Source of the DNA: Gymnorhina tibicen
Taxonomy: Eukaryota; Chordata; Aves; Passeriformes; Artamidae
Assembly (NCBI GenBank): GCA_013399875.1
Contig: VXAZ01000263.1
Coordinates: 1,365,262 to 1,429,261 of the forward strand
Direction of reading: 5' to 3'
DNA: 64,000 nt
Positions 60,401-64,000 of the stretch are shown here, piece after piece. Every line of letters begins with the position of its first letter. Positions within the stretch are counted from its first letter, which is position 1. The position numbers and the translations under genes were made by a program. The notes under the pieces are model-generated. The model was not told the origin of the DNA. It did no database searches and worked only from the letters and a program-made list of their open reading frames with translations.

Positions 60401-62650
60401 CTGTACGCAGTTGCTGCCCATGGAGGTTCTAGTTAGGAGACAAAAAGAGATATTTGCACACCCTCAACCCTTCAAAATTCTTTGCAAAGGGGACAAATTG
60501 CACAAAATCCTGAAGTGACCAGGAGAAACAGATGTGCAAGGTGTGTATGCACCTACCACAGGACAGATGAGAAGAGTTAAAGGAAAAAAAGCAACCATTG
60601 AGAGGCACTGGGGTGAGGACACCACAGTGCTTGCATGCCAGGCACCCAAGCAGGTCCAAGGCTGATGGGGTTTGTAAGATTCTGGTGCAAACAGAGCTGT
60701 GCTAGAGAGGTGTGTTGCCTTGCAGCTGTGCTTGCAAGAGGAGAGGCACCCTAACCTCCACCCCACACCCTTCACAAAACCCAGCAGGGAGCCAGCAGAG
60801 GGAAAGCAGCAGGTGTTATCTCCCCTCTTCACCTCCAGCCCCTCCAAGAGATGGTCCTAACACCAGACAACAGGGCTGTGCAGCTGCCCTGCTTCCTCAC
60901 CCTGTCCTGCCCCAAATCACCTCCTTGCTCCTGCCACTGTTCCCTGTGGGTGGTGGGAGATGGAAGCAGTCATCTTCCCGTGGCTCAGACTGATTAAAGC
61001 TCTATGAAGGGAGGGGGCACAGGACTTCCTTCCTTCCCTCTGCCCCCAGAACTAGGTCATACCACATTGGCAGCTAAAAGAGAAAAGCAATAAAAGATGT
61101 GGGACCAAAGGCACACTCTGGGACTCAGCAGTGCTATTTAGGTTCTAGCTGAGACCTTCTGTTTATTTATTTTACCAGATACTAAAGTTGTCTTTGGTTT
61201 CCCTTGTGTATCACTCTAACCTATAACACTCTAGCTTGCATTATTCAGAATCACAGGCCTGATCATACCATGGTTAAGCTCTTCATTATTTATACCTGTG
61301 TGCAATAACATTTTTTGTTGTTGGTTGAACCGTAAATGCTCTCCACTGAACCATGACAAAAGGGAAACTACAGCTTTGCATAAGAAAGTGTCACAGAAAC
61401 CAACAAGCCGACCAAAGTGACCCTGCCCATTGTAACAGCCCCTCTCACCCCTGAACTGGAGCAGGAGGTCCATTTAAGAAACTGTGGGGGAACTGGACTC
61501 TGTTGCAATCCCCAGCATCTATCCCAAACTGGGAATCTGTAGGCAGCCTGCCTGTTCTACATCCAAACACGTGGTGTTTCCAGAGCTGGAGCTCAGGCAC
61601 AGACTTGAGAGATGACCCAGTTTTGCAGAGGCACCAAAACCTGTAGGGCAACGAGACAGATCTCTGAGGGCACGTGCAAGTACCTGCCCACAGCTCTTTC
61701 ACCCCGTTGGGGTGCCAGGCTGAGGAAGAAGAAAAGTGATACCATCATCTGGAAAACACCCGCTGCCGCCACTGTGAAAGCCCCAGTTCATGCATTTCAG
61801 TCACCACCAGGTGTTGAAGTACACATCTGCTGCTCTGTTAGGAAATTATACCCCTTCAAGCTGGAAGGCCGGGGGGAAGTGCCTGAAGTTATATATGGCT
61901 CTTAGGCAACAGTGTTTCCAAGCTGCTTGCCAGCACATGGGCATTGTTCACCCTCTCACGGGAGCTGGTGGTGATGTTAACCCCAAATGTGACAAGCTTG
62001 GAGGGCAAGGCTCACACAAAGCTGCGTGGGAGCACCGGCAGAGGTGCCATGCCAGGAGACAGGGCTCGTGTGAGTTTGGGAAGGCTGGGTCCAATCCTCC
62101 CCAATGGCACAGTAACTGGGAGCATGGTGCTTGGAGCACATTGCCAGGTGGGTTTGCCTTAACAAAGCACATTGTCTCATCTCACCACCTTTCACACCAC
62201 TGGCAGGTTTACCACTGAACACGCCTGTCACAAAGCATAGCTCTCCCTTTTCCCTCTGAAACATACCCAGGGAGTGTAAAAGTGACTTGTCAGACAACAC
62301 CAGATACAATCAGAGCCTGCCAGAACATTCAAGCACAGCTTTGATCCAAGCCGTTCCTATCTCTTACCTCAGCATATGTCATGCAGGGAGGTTTGCTGCA
62401 GGCCAGCTGTCAGGGCTCACAGAAAAGCAGGAGACACACTGCTCCAGCTGCAGCTGAGCGGGGAGCAGAGCGTGTCTCCTGCATCCTGCCGATACATAAA
62501 TCCATGGAGCCAGCTCCTAACCCCCTGCTACCAATGTGCTCCAGATTAATTTCTGGTAAACTTGGATTTGGGTTTAAAAGCAGATCTTTCTGACTGAACT
62601 AGATTGCCATTTACCTGGCTCATAAAGGCTGGGAATTGGGATTGAAATGC
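57489..62650. other. No gene seen
   Basis: GC-richer at 57700-58650 and 61600-62250, AT-rich in between. The 59930-60220 block (AT-rich, low CpG) could be a conserved non-coding element. A 14-base T run lies at 59504-59517. ORFs of up to 142 codons show no recognisable domain; their length follows from the higher GC. Confidence 0.5.
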
Positions 62651-63028
62651 TGAGAGAATTGGGGTTGTTCAGCCTGAAGAAGACTCCAGAGTGATCTTAA
62701 AGCAGCCTTTCAGTACCTGAGGGGTCCCAGAAGAGAGATGGAGAGGGACTTTTACAGGGGCATGTAATGGTAGGACAAGGGGAAATGGCTTCAAACTGAA
62801 AGAGGGTAAATTTAGATTGGATATCAGGAAGAAATTCTTTTCTGTGTAGGTGGTGAGACACTAGAACTAGTTGCCCAGAGGGGTTATGGATGCCCATTCC
62901 TGGAAGTGTTCAAGGCCAGGCTGGATGGGGCTTTGAGCAACCCAGTCTAGTGGAAGATGTCCCTGCCCATGGCACAAGGGTTGGAATTAGATAATCTTTA
63001 AGGTCTGTTCCAACTCAAACCATTCTGT
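62651..63028 (+). mobile_element. CR1 3'-end copy, plus strand
   Basis: Reads 'tgagagaattggggttgttcagcctgaagaag', 'cagcctttcagtacctgaggggtcccag', 'ggatatcaggaagaaattctttt', 'gatgcccattcctggaagtgttcaaggccaggctggatggggctttgagcaa' and 'aggtctgttccaactcaaaccattctgt'. The terminal octamer is cut short. It is 5'-truncated at the left edge. Closely similar to the 34645-34970 copy. Confidence 0.93.
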
Positions 63029-64000
63029 CAGGTAGCAGAGACAACTGGTTGGGCTGATTAATACCTCACCCCAGGTGTACTTTAGACCAAAAAGTGTATT
63101 GCACAATGTCTCAGTAGGAAAAAAGGTGAGAAGCCATGGCTAAAGCCACAGCACAGTAAAGGTAACTTTTATACTCACTGTCTGTCTGTCTGTGTTGGCC
63201 ACAAAGTTAGAAAACCCTTGGCAAGTCCATGAAAACTGTTAAAAATAGAAACTTGCTTCACCTGTTAACAGTGGGAAGCAAAAAAGAAAGCTGAATGTTT
63301 TAAAGGAGTTGGAATTAGCTGAAATCAAGAGCCAGCAGGTCAGAACCTGACCAGATCAGCCCTGCCAGAACAGTGCTGAGGTCCCCTCTGAGGGCAGCAG
63401 AGGGTGGCTGCTTTCTCATTTGCCCTTCTCTGGTCACTGGCCCCAATCACTGTGGGCACACAGGCAGGCAGGCAGGCTGACTCGGGGTCAATCAGCCTGT
63501 GCAGGGCTTACAGGGGAGGGCACGCTGCAGTCCCATCTCCTGGAGTGGCCCTTGGCCCAGGCCTCAGGAGCAGCCCACACATGGACCAGACCTGCACCCC
63601 CCCTCAGCGCACGTGACTGTGACTGGCAGCCCAAAAATATCCCAGGTGGGAGCAGACCTCTGGCTTTTATGCCCTCCTGAACCAGTGGGACAGGAGCTAA
63701 CGGGTCATGAAGTGACAGTGACAATACTTTGCTAAACACTGTTTCACTGAGCTTTCCACTGCTCACAATGAAGCTCATTGCTCCCTACATGCAGCTCTGC
63801 TGGTTAAACCACAGAAGGCTTCACCAAGCTAGTTTCTGATGCCTTCTCTTCTGCTCCCTTCTCCAGGTGCTCAAGAAGTGTTAGCTCACACACACCCAGC
63901 TCGTTACACAACAGCTGCGTTGTTTCAAAAGCTATCAAAACAGTGAAATCCATTTGATGTGATTATAGGTGGACGTTGGGAGATTAGATGATCTTGTGAT
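63029..64000. other. No gene seen
   Basis: Unique DNA with two short tetranucleotide repeats: CTGT-type at about 63176-63192 and CAGG-type at 63461-63477. ORFs of 70-96 codons are without domains. Confidence 0.5.

Noticed and set aside
1..64000. CRISPR arrays, operons, phage or bacterial defence systems, tRNA or rRNA genes
   Set aside because: No regularly spaced repeats, clustered long ORFs, cloverleaf-like sequences or rRNA motifs were seen; the repeat content is that of a bird nuclear genome.

Overview
The window looks like a stretch of bird nuclear genome, most likely passerine, and is almost entirely non-coding. The evidence is the repeats: eight recognisable CR1 non-LTR retrotransposon copies or fragments, several carrying the avian CR1 3' tail with its ATTCTATG-type octamer, and endogenous-retrovirus LTRs of types common in songbird genomes. 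The background is moderately AT-rich, full of short ORFs of chance length, and has no operon-like spacing. I found no complete protein-coding gene and no RNA gene that I can name.

Layout. 1-1.4 kb: AT-rich DNA that, read on the minus strand, resembles a 3' UTR ending in AATAAA at 28-33, preceded by a small open segment at 1290-1392. 3.9-4.9 kb: complete class III (ERVL-type) solo LTR with a 5-bp target duplication. About 5.5-5.8 kb: frame-broken, protein-like stretch. 6.4-7.1 kb: CR1 on the minus strand. 14.3-14.8 kb: complete class II (ERVK-type) solo LTR on the minus strand with a 6-bp target duplication. 23.1 and 25.4 kb: two plus-strand candidate exons with good splice acceptors, separated by an LTR-like element at 23.6-24.1 kb. 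26.15-26.49 kb: the only clear CpG island. 34.4-35.0 kb: two CR1 copies back to back in opposite orientation. 40.8 and 41.6 kb: minus-strand CR1 pieces. 47.2-47.8 kb: the longest plus-strand CR1. 49.75 kb: a compact 15-bp-stem hairpin. 50.5 kb: an old MIR-like SINE. 55.7 kb: minus-strand CR1. 56.7-56.8 kb: two adjoining tetranucleotide repeats. 57.4 kb: a 49-bp minus-strand segment flanked by strong splice sites. 62.65-63.03 kb: plus-strand CR1.

How it may fit together (inference only): the CpG island has GC boxes and a possible splice donor facing left, and the left edge of the window looks like a minus-strand 3' UTR. One minus-strand transcription unit from about 26.4 kb to the left edge is therefore the simplest gene model, but I could not prove any internal exon. 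The rest reads as intron or gene desert with possible conserved non-coding elements. I see no operon, phage, CRISPR or other new multi-gene system here. The most informative material is the transposon record and a few unproven exon candidates.
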